Positions 1-12,200 of a stretch of 64,000 bases of DNA are shown here, in pieces. The stretch spans positions 310,001-374,000 of the forward strand of contig QPFY01000014.1 in the NCBI GenBank assembly GCA_003665825.1, in the 5' to 3' direction. The DNA comes from Microbotryum silenes-acaulis. Taxonomy: Eukaryota > Basidiomycota > Microbotryomycetes > Microbotryales > Microbotryaceae. How positions within the stretch are numbered: position 1 is the first letter of the stretch; every line of letters begins with the position of its first letter. The notes under the pieces were generated by a model. The model was given only the letters and a program-made list of their open reading frames with translations, was not told where the DNA came from and made no database searches. The position numbers and the translations under genes are program-made.

Positions 1-3000
1 GACGTCTCGACCCCTTACGCCCCGATCCATGAGATCGTCGGCGATCGCAACCAGCGCATCAAGGAGGTCAGTTGCGCCGACGAAATCGCTGCTTACGCTT
101 TCCTTCCGGCAAGACTCTGGGAGCTCACCTTTGCTTTGCACCATTGCATTTGTCTCGTAAACTACAGCACTACTGGGACTTGTGGTCGCTCGATGCCTCG
201 GCCACGCAAGGCATGTCGCAGCTCTCCATCTCGGACGAGTTCCAGGGCGAGACCGTCACCATCAACGAGGATGACATCGAAGCCTTCTGCCGCGTCGTCG
301 GTAACGAGGGCGAGGCCTACAAGCGCAGCCACAAGAAGGGCATGCAAGTCCCCATGGACTTCGCCATCAAGTTGGGATGGAAGGTAGACTCTACCGCACT
401 GACCGGGCATCGGGGTGTGGGAATCGCTTACTGACCGTTTCCTCCCGCTCACTGCTACAGTCCATCATGAAGCCCATCTTCCCCTCGTCGATCGATGGTG
501 ACTTGCTCAAGCTCGTCCACCTTTCCAACGGCTTCCGAGTCCTCCCCGGCGCCCCGGCGCTCGTTCCCGGCGACACCGTCACCTCGACCTCGCGCATCGA
601 GTCCGTCACCAACTCGGACTCGGGCAAGACCGTCTCCGTCAAGGGTACCGTCTACCTCGTCTCGTCGGCGGCCAACAAGGACAAGGCCACGACCGAGGAG
701 CGTGTACCCGTACTCGAGGTCACGAGTTCGTTCTTGTACCGCGGCACCTTCACCGACTACGCCCAAACGTTCTCGCGCATCGAGTCCCCTGTCTACAAGG
801 TCTCGCTGCCCACCTCCGAGTCGGTCGCCGTCCTCCAATCCAAGGAATGGTTCCAGTGGGAGAACGACGCCCAACCGCTCGAGAAGGATGCCAAGCTCGA
901 GTTCCGCGTCGAGTCGCGCTACGTCTACGCCGACAAGTCGTCCTACTCGAGCGTCCACGTTCAAGGTGGTGCTTACGTCACGCGCCTCGAGCACGGCAAG
1001 ACCTCATTCAAGGTCGCCACGGTGGAGTATTCCTCCGAGGGCGAAGGCGTGACCAAGGGTGACCCAGTGCTCGAGTACCTCAAACGTCACGGGTCGGCCC
1101 AAGAGCAGCCCATCGTCTTCGAGAACGGTGGCTACTCGCTCACGGCCGAGAGCGGCGCGCAGTTCTTCACGCCCACGTCGAACGCCGACTACTCCTTTAC
1201 TTCCGGCGACACGAACCCGATCCACACGAACCCTTACTTTGCCGCTCTCGCGTCGTTGCCCGGCACAATCACCCACGGCATGCACTCATCGGCTCGCACG
1301 CGTCGTTTCGTGGAGCAGATCGCGGCCGAGAACATTGGCTCGCGCGTCAAGAAGTACACCGTCGGCTTCACGGCCATGTGCTTGCCCGACCGCCTCATGG
1401 AGGTGCGCCTCAAGCACATCGGCATGACCGCCCAAGGCGACAAGTTGATCAAGGTTGAGACCGTCGACGTCGAGTCCTCGACCGTCGCCCTCACCGGTAC
1501 CGCCGAGATCGCACAAGCCCCTACGGCCTACGTCTTCACCGGTCAAGGTTCGCAAGAGCCCGGCATGGGTATGGAGCTGTACAGCACCTCGGCAGTCGCC
1601 AAGGCCGTCTGGGACCAAGCCGATGCACACCTGGGCGAGGTTTACGGCTTTTCGATCCTCGAGATCGTTCGCACCAACCCCAAGGAGAAGACAGTGCACT
1701 TTGGTGGTCTCAAGGGCCAAGCGACGCGACAAAAGTACATGGAGATGACGTACACGACGACCGACGCCGAGGGCAATGTCAAAACCTTGCCTCTCTTCGG
1801 CGACATCGACTTGCGCACGTCTCGCTACACCTTCTCGTCACCGACCGGTCTCCTCTACGCGACGCAATTCGCCCAGATCGCTCTCGTCGTGACCGAAAAG
1901 GCTGCGTTCGAGGACATGCGCGCTCGAGGTCTCGTCCAGGCCGACTGCCTTTTCGCCGGTCACTCGCTCGGTGAATACTCGGCCCTCGCTTCGATCGCGG
2001 ACATTCTCCCTGTTTCGGCACTCGTCGATGTCGTTTTCTACCGTGGTATTACGATGCAGCGTGCTGTCGAGCGTGACGAGCAGAACCGCTCGTCGTACGG
2101 CATGTGCGCCGTGAACCCTTCGAGGATCGGCAAGTCGTTCGGTGACGCCGCTTTGCGTGAGGTTGTCGACACGATCTCGCGCCGTGGGAGCATCCTCATC
2201 GAGGTCGTCAACTACAACGTCGAAGGCCAGCAATACGTCGTCGCTGGTCACCTCGTCGCTCTGCAGGCGCTGACGAACGTGCTCAACTTCCTCAAGGTGC
2301 AAAAGATCGATCTGGCCAAGTTGACCGAGATGATGTCGATCGAAGAGGTCAAGGAGAAGCTCGGCGACATTGTCGACGAGTGCGTCAAGTCGGCTCGCGA
2401 GTTGCAGGCCAAGAGCGGTTTCCTCGTCCTTGAGCGCGGCTTCGCCACCATCCCGCTCCCCGGTATCGACGTGCCGTTCCACTCGCGCTACCTCTGGGCC
2501 GGTGTCATGCCGTTCCGCACCTACCTGTCCAAGAAGGTCAACCTCGCGCACTTTAACGCCGACCTGCTTGTCGGTCGCTACATCCCCAACTTGACGGCCG
2601 AGCCTTACGCCGTCACGCGCGCCTACGCCGAAAAGATCCACACCCAGACCTCGTCGCCTCGCCTCAGCAAGGTGCTCAAGAACTGGGACGAGGAGCGCTG
2701 GGGCGAGCCGGAGAACAAGAACAAACTCGGTTACGCCATCTTGATAGAACTGCTCGCTTACCAGTTCGCCAGTCCTGTGCGCTGGATCGAGACGCAGGAC
2801 ATCCTCTTCAAGGACTTCAAGTTTGAGCGCCTCATCGAGCTCGGTCCTTCGCCGACCTTGACCGGTATGGCCACCAGGACTCAAAAGTGAGTTTACCAGG
2901 GCCGACTAGGCAAGACAGTAGTGACTAATAGTTTCTTGTTATACCGGGTTCTCACAGGCTCAAGTACGAGTCTTACGACTCTGCCCTTGGTATCAAGCGC

Positions 3001-6000
3001 GACATCTACTGCATCGCCAAGCACCAGAAGGAGATCTACTACCAGTTCGAGGAGGAGGTTGCCGAAGCCCCTGCTGCTGCTGCTGCCCCCGCCGCCGCTG
3101 CGGCCCCCGTCGCTGCGGCCTCGGCCCCTGTCGCCGCCGCCGCCTCTGCTGGCCCCGCCGCTTCTGTTCCCGATGAACCGCTCAAGGCCGTCGACGTCTT
3201 GCGTGTCATCATCGCTCAGAAGCTTAAGAAGCCCGTTTCGGAGGTCCCTCTCGGCAAGTCTATCAAGGACCTCGTTGGTGGCAAGTCGACGCTTCAGAAC
3301 GAGATTCTCGGTGATCTCCAGGGCGAGTTCGCCTCTGCTCCCGAGAAGGGTGAGGAGATGCCGCTCTCGGAACTCGGCGCCGCCCTTGCCCAAGGTCACT
3401 CTGGTGCCCCTGGCAAGTACACCTCCGGTCTCATCGCTCGCATGATCGGCTCCAAGATGCCCGGTGGTTTTGGTCTGTCCGCCGCGAAGGCTCACCTCGG
3501 CAAGCAATGGGGTCTCGGCTCGGGCCGCATCGACGGTGTCTTGCTCGTTGCGCTCACGCAAGAGCCCCCCAAGCGTCTCGGTTCGGAGGCCGATGCCAAA
3601 GCCTTCCTCGATGCCGCTGCACAAGCCTACGCCTCGAACGCCGGCATCACATTGTCGTCCGGCGGCGGAGGTGGTGGTGGTGGAGGAGCCGGTGCTGGTG
3701 CTGGCATCATGATCGACTCGGAGCAGCTCGACAAGATGCAAGCCAAGCAGAACGACTTTGTATCGCAGCAGGTCGAGGTCTTGTTGCGCTACCTCGGCCG
3801 TGACTCGAGGACAGGTCACCGCCTCGCGGACCAACAAAAGGCCGAAGTCCAAGGCTTGCAGGACAAGCTCGACGCGATCGCTCGCGAGCACGGCGACGAC
3901 TACATCAACGGGATCCAGGGCGTCTTTGACCCACTCAAGGCGCGTCATTTCAACTCGAGTTGGAACTGGGTCCGCCAAGATGCGCTCACAATGTGGATGG
4001 ACATCCTCTTTGGCCGTCTCACGACCGTCGACCGAGACATCACCGCGAGGTGCATCGTCATCATGAACCGTGCCGATCCTTCTCTCGTAAGTGGATCCAG
4101 ATTGCACGGCAATTTTCTTAGCAGTGGCACTGACATTTTTGCCCGTGCGTGACATCAACCAGATCAAGTACATGCAGTACACGATCGACAACACCCCCGT
4201 CCACCTCGGCGAGAACTTTGTGCTTGCCAAGCAATTCGGCCAGCAGCTCCTCGACAACTGCAAGGAGATGATCGGCCAGGCGCCTCTGTACCGCGATGTC
4301 ACCTTCCCGACCATGCCCAAAACGACGATCTCCGCCAACGGTGACATCCTCACCGAGGAAGTCAACCGACCCGGTGTGTCGCGTCTCGAAAAGTACGTCG
4401 CCGAGATGGCCGCCGGCAGCAAGATTACGGTTCCCAGTGTCAACGTCAGTGTTCCTTTTGAGAACGAGTTCTGACTGTCTGTGTTCTATTCACTCACAAT
4501 CGGTCCTTGCTTTTCGAACAGCTCGACAAGGTTCAAGATCACATTGAAAAGATCTACCGCTTGATCAAATCGCAGCCGCAAATCTCCAAGGCGCACATGC
4601 AGTCGATCCGCTCGCTCTACGGCGAGGTCGTGCGTGGCCTTGGCAAGGAAGGTACCGCGCCCGCTGTCAAAGGTACGACCAAGACCCCTGCTCGCACCCG
4701 TCGCTCGTCGGCGGCGTTCCTCCGGCCCTCGGGCTTGACCGAGGCGACCTTCCTCCCCGAGGACAAGATGCCCTTGTTGCACCTCAAGCGCAAGGTTGGC
4801 ACGAACTGGCAATACTCGTCCAAGCTCACGTCGTTGTACCTCGACATCCTCAAGGAAATTGCCACGAGCGGTGTCACGTTCGAGCACAAGAACGCGCTCA
4901 TGACCGGTGTCGGCAAAGGCTCGATCGGTGTTGAGATCGTCAAGGGTTTGCTCGCTGGTGGTGCCAAGGTTGTCGTCACGACGTCGAGATACTCGCGTGC
5001 CACGGTAGAGTACTATCAGGGCATCTACCAAGAGTGCGGATCTAAGGGCTCGTCGCTCACGGTCGTTCCCTTTAACCAAGGCTCCAAGCACGACGTCGAG
5101 GCGCTTGTCGACTTCATCTATAACAAGGAGAAGGGTCTCGGCATGGACCTCGACTACATCCTCCCCTTCGCGGCTTTGCCCGAGAACGGTCGCGAGATCG
5201 ATGGTCTTGATGATCGCTCCGAGCTCGCTCACCGCATCATGTTGACCAACCTCTTGCGCCTCCTCGGCGCCGTCAAGTCCAAAAAGGCGGCTCTGCAGCT
5301 CACGACGCGCCCGACCGAGGTCGTCCTGCCGCTCTCACCCAACCACGGTCTGTTCGGCAAGGACGGTCTCTACTCCGAGTCCAAGATCTCGCTCGAGACC
5401 CTCTTCAATCGTTGGTCGTCCGAGTCGTGGGGCGAGTACCTGTGCATCGCCGGTGCCGTGATCGGCTGGACGCGTGGTACGGGTCTTATGAACGCGACCA
5501 ACTCGGTCGCCGAAGGCATCGAGGCGCAAGGTGTCCGCACCTTCTCGGCCAAGGAGATGGCGTTCAACATCCTCGGTCTCATGCACCCCCTCGTCTTCGA
5601 TGTGGCTCAGATCGAACCCGTATGGGCCGACCTCAACGGTGGCATGGACAAGTTGCCCGACCTTGCCGCGCTCACGACCGACATTCGCACGAACCTCAAC
5701 CTGACCGCGTCGACGCGCAAAGCGATCGCCGTCGACAACTCGCTCGACTACATGATCACGCGCGGTAGCGACGCCGAGCAGATTCATCACCAAGTCAAAG
5801 TCTTGCCTCGAGCCAACTTCTCGCTGCCCTTCCCCGAGCTCAAGCCCATCGACGCCACGTCGGAGTTGGCCAAGTTGCGCGGTTTGATCGACCTCGAGAA
5901 GGTCGTTGTCATGACCGGTTTCGCCGAAGTCGGCCCTTTCGGCTCTTCGCGTACGCGTTGGGAGATCGAGGCCCACGGCAGCCTCTCGATCCAGGGCACG

Positions 6001-8709
6001 CTCGAGCTCGCGTACACCACGGGTTTGATCAAGCACTTTGACGGCCGTCTCAAGGATGGCTCGCTCTACGTCGGATGGGTCGATGCCAAGACCTCGGAGC
6101 CGCTCGACGACAAGGACGTCAAGGCCGCTTACGAGAAGCACATCCTCGCCCACACCGGTATCCGTCTCATCGAGCCCGAGCTCTTTAACGGCTACAACCC
6201 GAATAAAAAGGGTCTGACCCAGGAGATCGAGCTCCAACACGACCTCGAGCCGATCGAGGCCTCGGACGAGGACGCGAGCCGCTTCAAGCTCGAGCACGGC
6301 GACAAGGTCGACGTCTACACCGATGACGGCTCCAAGTTCTTCGTCAAGTTCAAGAAGGGCGCCAAGATCGTCATCCCCAAGGCCGTCGCGTTCGATCGTC
6401 TCGTCGCTGGTCAGATCCCCACGGGGTGGTCGCACAAGGCCTTCGGTATTCCCGACGACATTGCTGCGCAAGTCGATCGCACCTCGCTCTGGGCGCTTGT
6501 CGCCGTTTCCGAGGCGTTGATGATGGCCGGTATCACGGACCCTTACGAGATGTACAAGTATGTGCACCCCTCCGAGGTCGGATCGTCGCTTGGTTCCGGC
6601 ATGGGTGGTATGGTCTCGCTCTCCAGAATGTTCCGAGACCGTCGCGAGGAGAAGGACGTGCAGAAGGATATTTTGCAAGAAACGTACGTATTCTGTTTTC
6701 TGTAGTGCTGCGATATCTCGAGCTCCAGACGCTGACCAGCTATACATTTTTGCATTCACAGCTTCATCAACACGGTCGCTGGATGGGTCAACTTGCTCTT
6801 GCTCTCGTCCTCGGGACCTATCAAGATCCCCGTCGGAGCTTGCGCCACTGCTTTGCAGTCCGTCGAGATTGCCATCGACACGATCTTGTCCGGCAAGGCC
6901 AAAGTCATGATCGCCGGTGGTTTCGACGACTTCTCCGAGGAAGGCTCGTTCGAGTTCGCCAACATGAAGGCGACGTCCAACACCTTGACCGAGTTCGCTG
7001 CCGGCCGAGAGCCGACCGAGATGTCGCGTCCCACGACGAGCACTCGATCCGGTTTCAGTAAGTTCGCCCGTCTGTCTGGGCGTGGTGTGCTTGAGCTGAC
7101 CATTCGTTACGCCTCCCCCACCAACAGTGGAATCACAAGGTTGCGGTACGCAAGTCCTCATGTCGGCCAAGACCGCCATCGAGATGGGTGCCACCATCTA
7201 CGGCATCGTCGCGTTCACATCCACTGCGACCGACAAGGCCGGCCGATCGATCCCTGCGCCGGGTCTCGGTGTCATGGGTACCGCTCGCCAAGTTCACTCC
7301 AAGTACCCCTCGCAGATCCTCGACATCGCTTACCGCAAGCGCCAGCTCGAGTTCCGTCGCAGGCAGATCTCGCAGTGGCTTGAGAACGAGACCGAGCTGC
7401 TCAAGATGGAGTTCGAGGGCAAGGCTCTGGACGACGAGTACGTTGCTTCGCGCCTCGCCTCGATCGAGAGCGAAGCCAAGCGTCAAGAGTCCGAGGCCGT
7501 GTCGACCTTTGGTATGCTTGCCGGGAGCGACCCAACCATCTCGCCTTTGCGCCGTGCCCTGGCCGTGTGGGGCCTTACCATCGACGACGTCGGAGTCGCT
7601 TCGTTCCACGGTACTTCGACCGCGGCGAACGACAAGAATGAGTCGAACGCCTACAATGAGCAGTTCCGCCATCTCGGCCGTGCCGAGGGCAACGCTTGCC
7701 CCGTCATTGCGCAAAAGTGGCTCACCGGTGTAAGTTCAGATCAAACTTTGTGGAGTTACCAAGGAACAGAAGCTTACTGTGACTCTCATTCCAATTCACA
7801 ACACAGCATCCCAAGGGTGGTGCCGCTGCCTGGATGATGAACGGCCTCACGCAGGCGATCCAGACCGGTCTCATCCCTGGCAACCGCAACGCCGACAACA
7901 TCGCCGAGGAGATGCGCAAGTTCGAGTACCTGCTTTACCCGTCCAAGTCGATCCAGACGATGGGCATCAAGGCCGGTCTGCTCACCTCGTTCGGTTTCGG
8001 ACAAGTCGGTGGTCAAGCTCTATTGATCCACCCCGCGTACCTGCTCGGCTCGGTCGAGCCCGCCGCGTTCGATGCCTACGCCAAGTCCAACAACGTGCGC
8101 CGCCAAGCTGCGTACCGCAAGTTCAACGAGTTCTTCACTAAGGGCAACATGGTCCAGATCAAGGAGCACTCGCCCTTCTCGGCCGAGCTCGAGCAACCCG
8201 TCTTGCTCAACCCTCTCGCGCGTACGACGCCCGACGGTCACGGCTCGTTCGAGTTCCCCAAGACGTTGCAGACCGAGGCTGCGTCGAACTCGGCTGAGAA
8301 CAACGCCGCGATCGCGAGCAAGCTCGTTGCCGCCGCGACGAACAGCGTCCACGGTGTCGGAACGGACGTCGAGTTGATCTCGGCGATCAACATCGACAAC
8401 GAGGGCTTCCTCAAGCGCAACTTCACCCAAGCCGAGATCGACTACTGCTCGTCGGCGGCCGATCCTCGCGCGAGCTACGCGGCTCGTTGGAGCGCCAAGG
8501 AGGCGACGTTCAAGTCGATGAAGGTCGAGTCCAAGGGTGCGGGAGCGTCCTTGATCGACATTGAGGTTGTGTCGTCGTCGACGGGTCCTTCGATCGCTCT
8601 GCACGGCGAGGCGGCTCGTATTGCCAAGGAGAAGGGCATCAACAAGTTTGAGCTGTCACTTTCGCATTCGCAGGACGTCGCGATCAGTGTCGTCATTGCG
8701 TCGGCTTAG
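1..8709 (+). CDS. FAS2: Type I fatty acid synthase subunit, 5' end outside window (DH-MPT-ACP-KR-KS-PPT)
   Basis: Cytosolic fungal fatty acid synthase. Nine visible exons: 1-66, 168-383, 461-2886, 2958-4086, 4163-4444, 4522-6683, 6762-7057, 7128-7729, 7807-8709, about 2,693 residues. Domain order seen: dehydratase (hot-dog motif DTNPIH, then PGTITHGM); malonyl/palmitoyl transferase (GQGSQ near residue 456, catalytic-serine motif GHSLGE near 594); Ala-rich linker; a single acyl carrier protein (GGKST near 1010); ketoreductase (GVGKGSIG near 1501, YSESK); ketosynthase (GACATA cysteine near 2120, then FHGTST and GHPKGG histidines); phosphopantetheinyl transferase (GVGTDVE near 2576, WSAKEA). Fusing the DH-MPT half of ascomycete FAS1 to FAS2 is the arrangement known from Rhodotorula toruloides, where FAS1 keeps AT and ER. 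Whether AT and ER are upstream in the same chain here cannot be seen. One ATG codon is split between the exons ending at 7057 and starting at 7128. No disabling change seen. Confidence 0.96.
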
Positions 8710-9225
8710 CGTTTCGGGGAGTGTATAGCACTTGGAGCATGTCTATATATTTTAGACTAGCATGATTGAAATCGGATTCTTAATGACCGTGCATCTTCTC
8801 CGGCCCATCTGGGGACAAGAAAATCAAAGCTGCTTGAACTGACAGCGAGAGCCGAGGCGATTAGTCAAAAGGTGGAGCTCACCGACTCTCACCGACTCGG
8901 ACCTGACAGGTTTTGATTGGGAATATTTTGCCACTTGATGGCGAGCTGATTACGACCGTCTCGGTGTCTGGCGCTTGCTCTCAGGAGTACGGGCGCCGCA
9001 CAGCCTCCACGATCCCGGTCGCGCCGCGCCACTAAATGACGGTTAAATGACTCTCGAGGTGTGCGCTTACCCCACACTGCACACCGCGCGCGCTGCCTCT
9101 CTCTGTCTCTGTTCACACGTGTGCGATCGGTCGCCCCGGCGTCCTGACTCTTGAAACTCTCTACCATCCACATTGGCGTGACTGTGGCCATCTGATCCCG
9201 GCCTTTTTTCCACATTGCTGTCAAC
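8710..9225. other. Intergenic, FAS 3' flank and PSD2 promoter
   Basis: A 516-base gap between two genes on the same strand. The first part is AT-rich (around 8738-8770) and fits a transcript end. The second part holds a CACGTG E-box at 9116-9121, about 105 bases upstream of the PSD2 start codon, preceded by a CT-rich stretch. No ORF with family similarity is visible. The E-box is only a possible regulatory site. Confidence 0.5.
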
Positions 9226-12200
9226 ATGCCCAGACAACCTGCGGTGCCGTTCGTGCACGTGGTTGCAGGCGACGTCGAGCGCTCCCCCACTCCGCCGTCG
9301 ACGGCCGCCTCGGCTTCAACCCGACCCCTGCAGCCGTCGCACTCGCACTCGACTTCGACCTCGAGCGCAGCGACAGCAGCAAGCACCAGCACCAGCAGTA
9401 GCAGCAGTAGCGTCCCCAGCATCAGCAACAGCACCAACACCAGCAACACCAGCAACACGCTCTCGCCTGCGGATGCAGTTCGGCCCTCCCTCGCCTCGCA
9501 GCCGTTGCGCCGCTCGATCCTTGGCAAGCTCAACCTCAACCCGGCGAGCAAGCTCAAGAAGGCGATCCCGGCACCTCGCATCCCTTTCCGTGGCGCAGCA
9601 CGTCGTCGTAATCAGCTCTACGAGCCTCTCGATGATACGCCCTTGGGATTGCTCGTCGTTAGAGTCCTCGCCGCAAGGGATATTGTCGCCAAGGACAGGA
9701 ATGGCTTGTCGGACCCGTACCCGAGCTTGCGATACATGAACACGCGCGCAAGTCGACCTGGCCAGCTGACCCCAGAGATCCAATTCAGTAGAATACCTGT
9801 ACTGACAGAGAACCTTTCATGCGTGTATCTTGTCTCGTACAGGCCACCGGGCCCACCGTGCACAAGTCGCTGAACCCGATCTGGGGCAGAGGAGGCGATC
9901 AAGTCCACATCGAAGGCATCGGAGGCGAAGCCAAACTCGAAACTGTGCTCTACGAATGCAAAGCCCTCGCTCGTGAACGCGTCGAGATCGTGCTGTGGGA
10001 TCGTGATCGCGTTGGGCGAGAGTACCTCGGCGAAGTCAGCCTCGGCATCGAAGATTGGTGGGGCTCCCCGCAGGACTGGGTCGGCGGTCGACCCCCCGTC
10101 GCAATCGAGGATGAGAACAACAAGGTGCGTGCATGGTCTCATATCAGCGTAGATCGTGTATCCCGAGCTAAATTCTGGGGTGCACCATACCATCAGCCGG
10201 TCTGGCATCCACTGCGCTCCAGCCGCTCTCGTTCACACGTCTCGGGGTCTGTGCTGATCCAAGTTGGCTTCATGCCGGCTCCGTCATCGTCCCAAGTCGC
10301 CAATGCCCTCCGAATGGCCACGACGTCGACTGCGACGTCGAACTTGGCCCGAAAACTGACCACGGTCGAGCAAGAGCGAATCCTGAACGTGTTGCAGCGC
10401 TGCAAAGAGGATCGTGATGCTGCGAGCAAGACCGATCGGCTGCTCCTTGCCTCGCCGACGGAGGGTGTCGGAACACAAATGATCTGGGATTCGGCTCCTC
10501 TGGGCATGGTCCCCGCGAACCTACACCACCTCTTTGGTCCTACGGAGGGTGGTGATGGCGATCAGGGTGCCGCATCCGACACCGATACTGACTCCACAAT
10601 GACCGATGCGACCGAAGGAACCGACTTCACGGACGCCGAGTACGAGGATGTCGACGCGGGAGTTGGCGACTCTTCCGAGGACGACGACCAACCGGCATTT
10701 ACTGCGATCGAGGCCCCGACGGACTACTTTGGCATGGGCGCCACAGCTGGTGCACCCCTCACCAAGGTGCGGTCGCCCGAGTCAACGCTCGCCGCCGCCC
10801 CCGAGAGCACTTCCAGCGTTGGCATGGACGAAGCCCTGACGCCGTCTTCGAGCAAATCCGGCGCGGCTACGCCACCCTCGTCGTCCGTTGGTGCATCGGC
10901 CCCGTCATCCCGACCGTCGAGCAGGCGTGGCTTGAGCTTGCCCGGCTTCATCAAACGAATCGATTCAGCGATCTCGCAGCGAGTCCATCCCAACGGCCAT
11001 GATTCGTCGACTGGGGGTCACGGGGCCAGCGATGCGACGACCGATGCTGGCGATTCTACGAGCGAGGCTGCGGTTAAAAAGCGTAAACGGTTCTCTCGTC
11101 GCAAGGCCAACACCAAAGACTCTATCACATCTTCGGGCACTAGCACGCCTGCACTCGTCGTTGCTTACGTGGACGGGCATCCCGCTGTGGTTGCACCTGG
11201 GGCCATCGGGGACAGCAAGACTTGGCAGGTACGACGTCTTCGCCGCCGCCGACGCGATGCCAGCGAGGCGGACCAAGTTCAAGGAGCAGAGTTGATAAAG
11301 AAGACTTCAGCGCTTGGCCGACGACGAACAAGGCGCGACTACACTTACGAGGAGAACGACGACATTTTTGGTCTCGTCCAGGTCGAGGTCAAGGGCGCCA
11401 AGGATCTGCCGCGCTACAAGAATCTGATCAAGTCGAGCTTCGACATGGACCCTTTCGTGGTGTGTTCGTTCGGTCGCAAGGTGTTCCGCACGCGCGTCAT
11501 TCGTCACTCGCTCAACCCCGTGTGGGACGAACGACTGGCCTTCAACGTGCGCCAAACGGAGGTGCACTGGACAATCGCGTTCAGCGTCTATGACTGGGAC
11601 AAGATGAGCTCGAACGACCATGTTGGCGATGTCGCTGTGCCCCTCGAGAATCTCTTGGGCTCTACGATCCAGCCTGACGAAAGCGGCCTATTCCCTGCTC
11701 GGTCCGACGGAAGGTTGGCCAACGGTGACTTCCGCGAGCACACGCTCAAGATCGAGGGCTCGAAAGACCATGGCGAGCGCGACTCCAATACCGGTCACCC
11801 GACACTGCAGATCCGAGCCAAGTTTACGCCGTACGCCGCGCTGCGGCAGCAATTCTGGAGACTGTACCTCAAGAACTTTGACTCGAACGATTCGAACGCC
11901 TACTCTCACCTCGAGATCACCTCGATGCTGGACTCGCTCGGATCGACTTTGACCAAAGACACAATCGCGTCCTTTTTCACCCGATTCGATGTCGATCTTG
12001 ATGGGGAGTTGTCGACGGATCAAGTGGTGCTTTGCTTGGAACAGGAGATGACTCGCCCTAAGGAGGAACGTAGGACGGTCGAGGAGGGTCCTGACTCGAC
12101 CCCAAACACTCCTAGTTTGAGCCATGGATCAAGCAGTGCCAACCAACAAGCTGAAATCTCGCTCGCGTCGACCAAGGCTCCTGTAGTCCAGTCGAGTGGC

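Noticed and set aside
1838..4443. Long minus-strand frames opposite the FAS transferase and ACP exons
   Set aside because: Same antisense bias as above; the plus-strand domains are unmistakable.
5335..7197. 620-codon open frame on the minus strand opposite the FAS ketoreductase/ketosynthase exons
   Set aside because: It is Asp/Val/Arg/Leu-rich antisense of a GC3-rich coding strand and crosses two introns of the FAS gene; no family resemblance.
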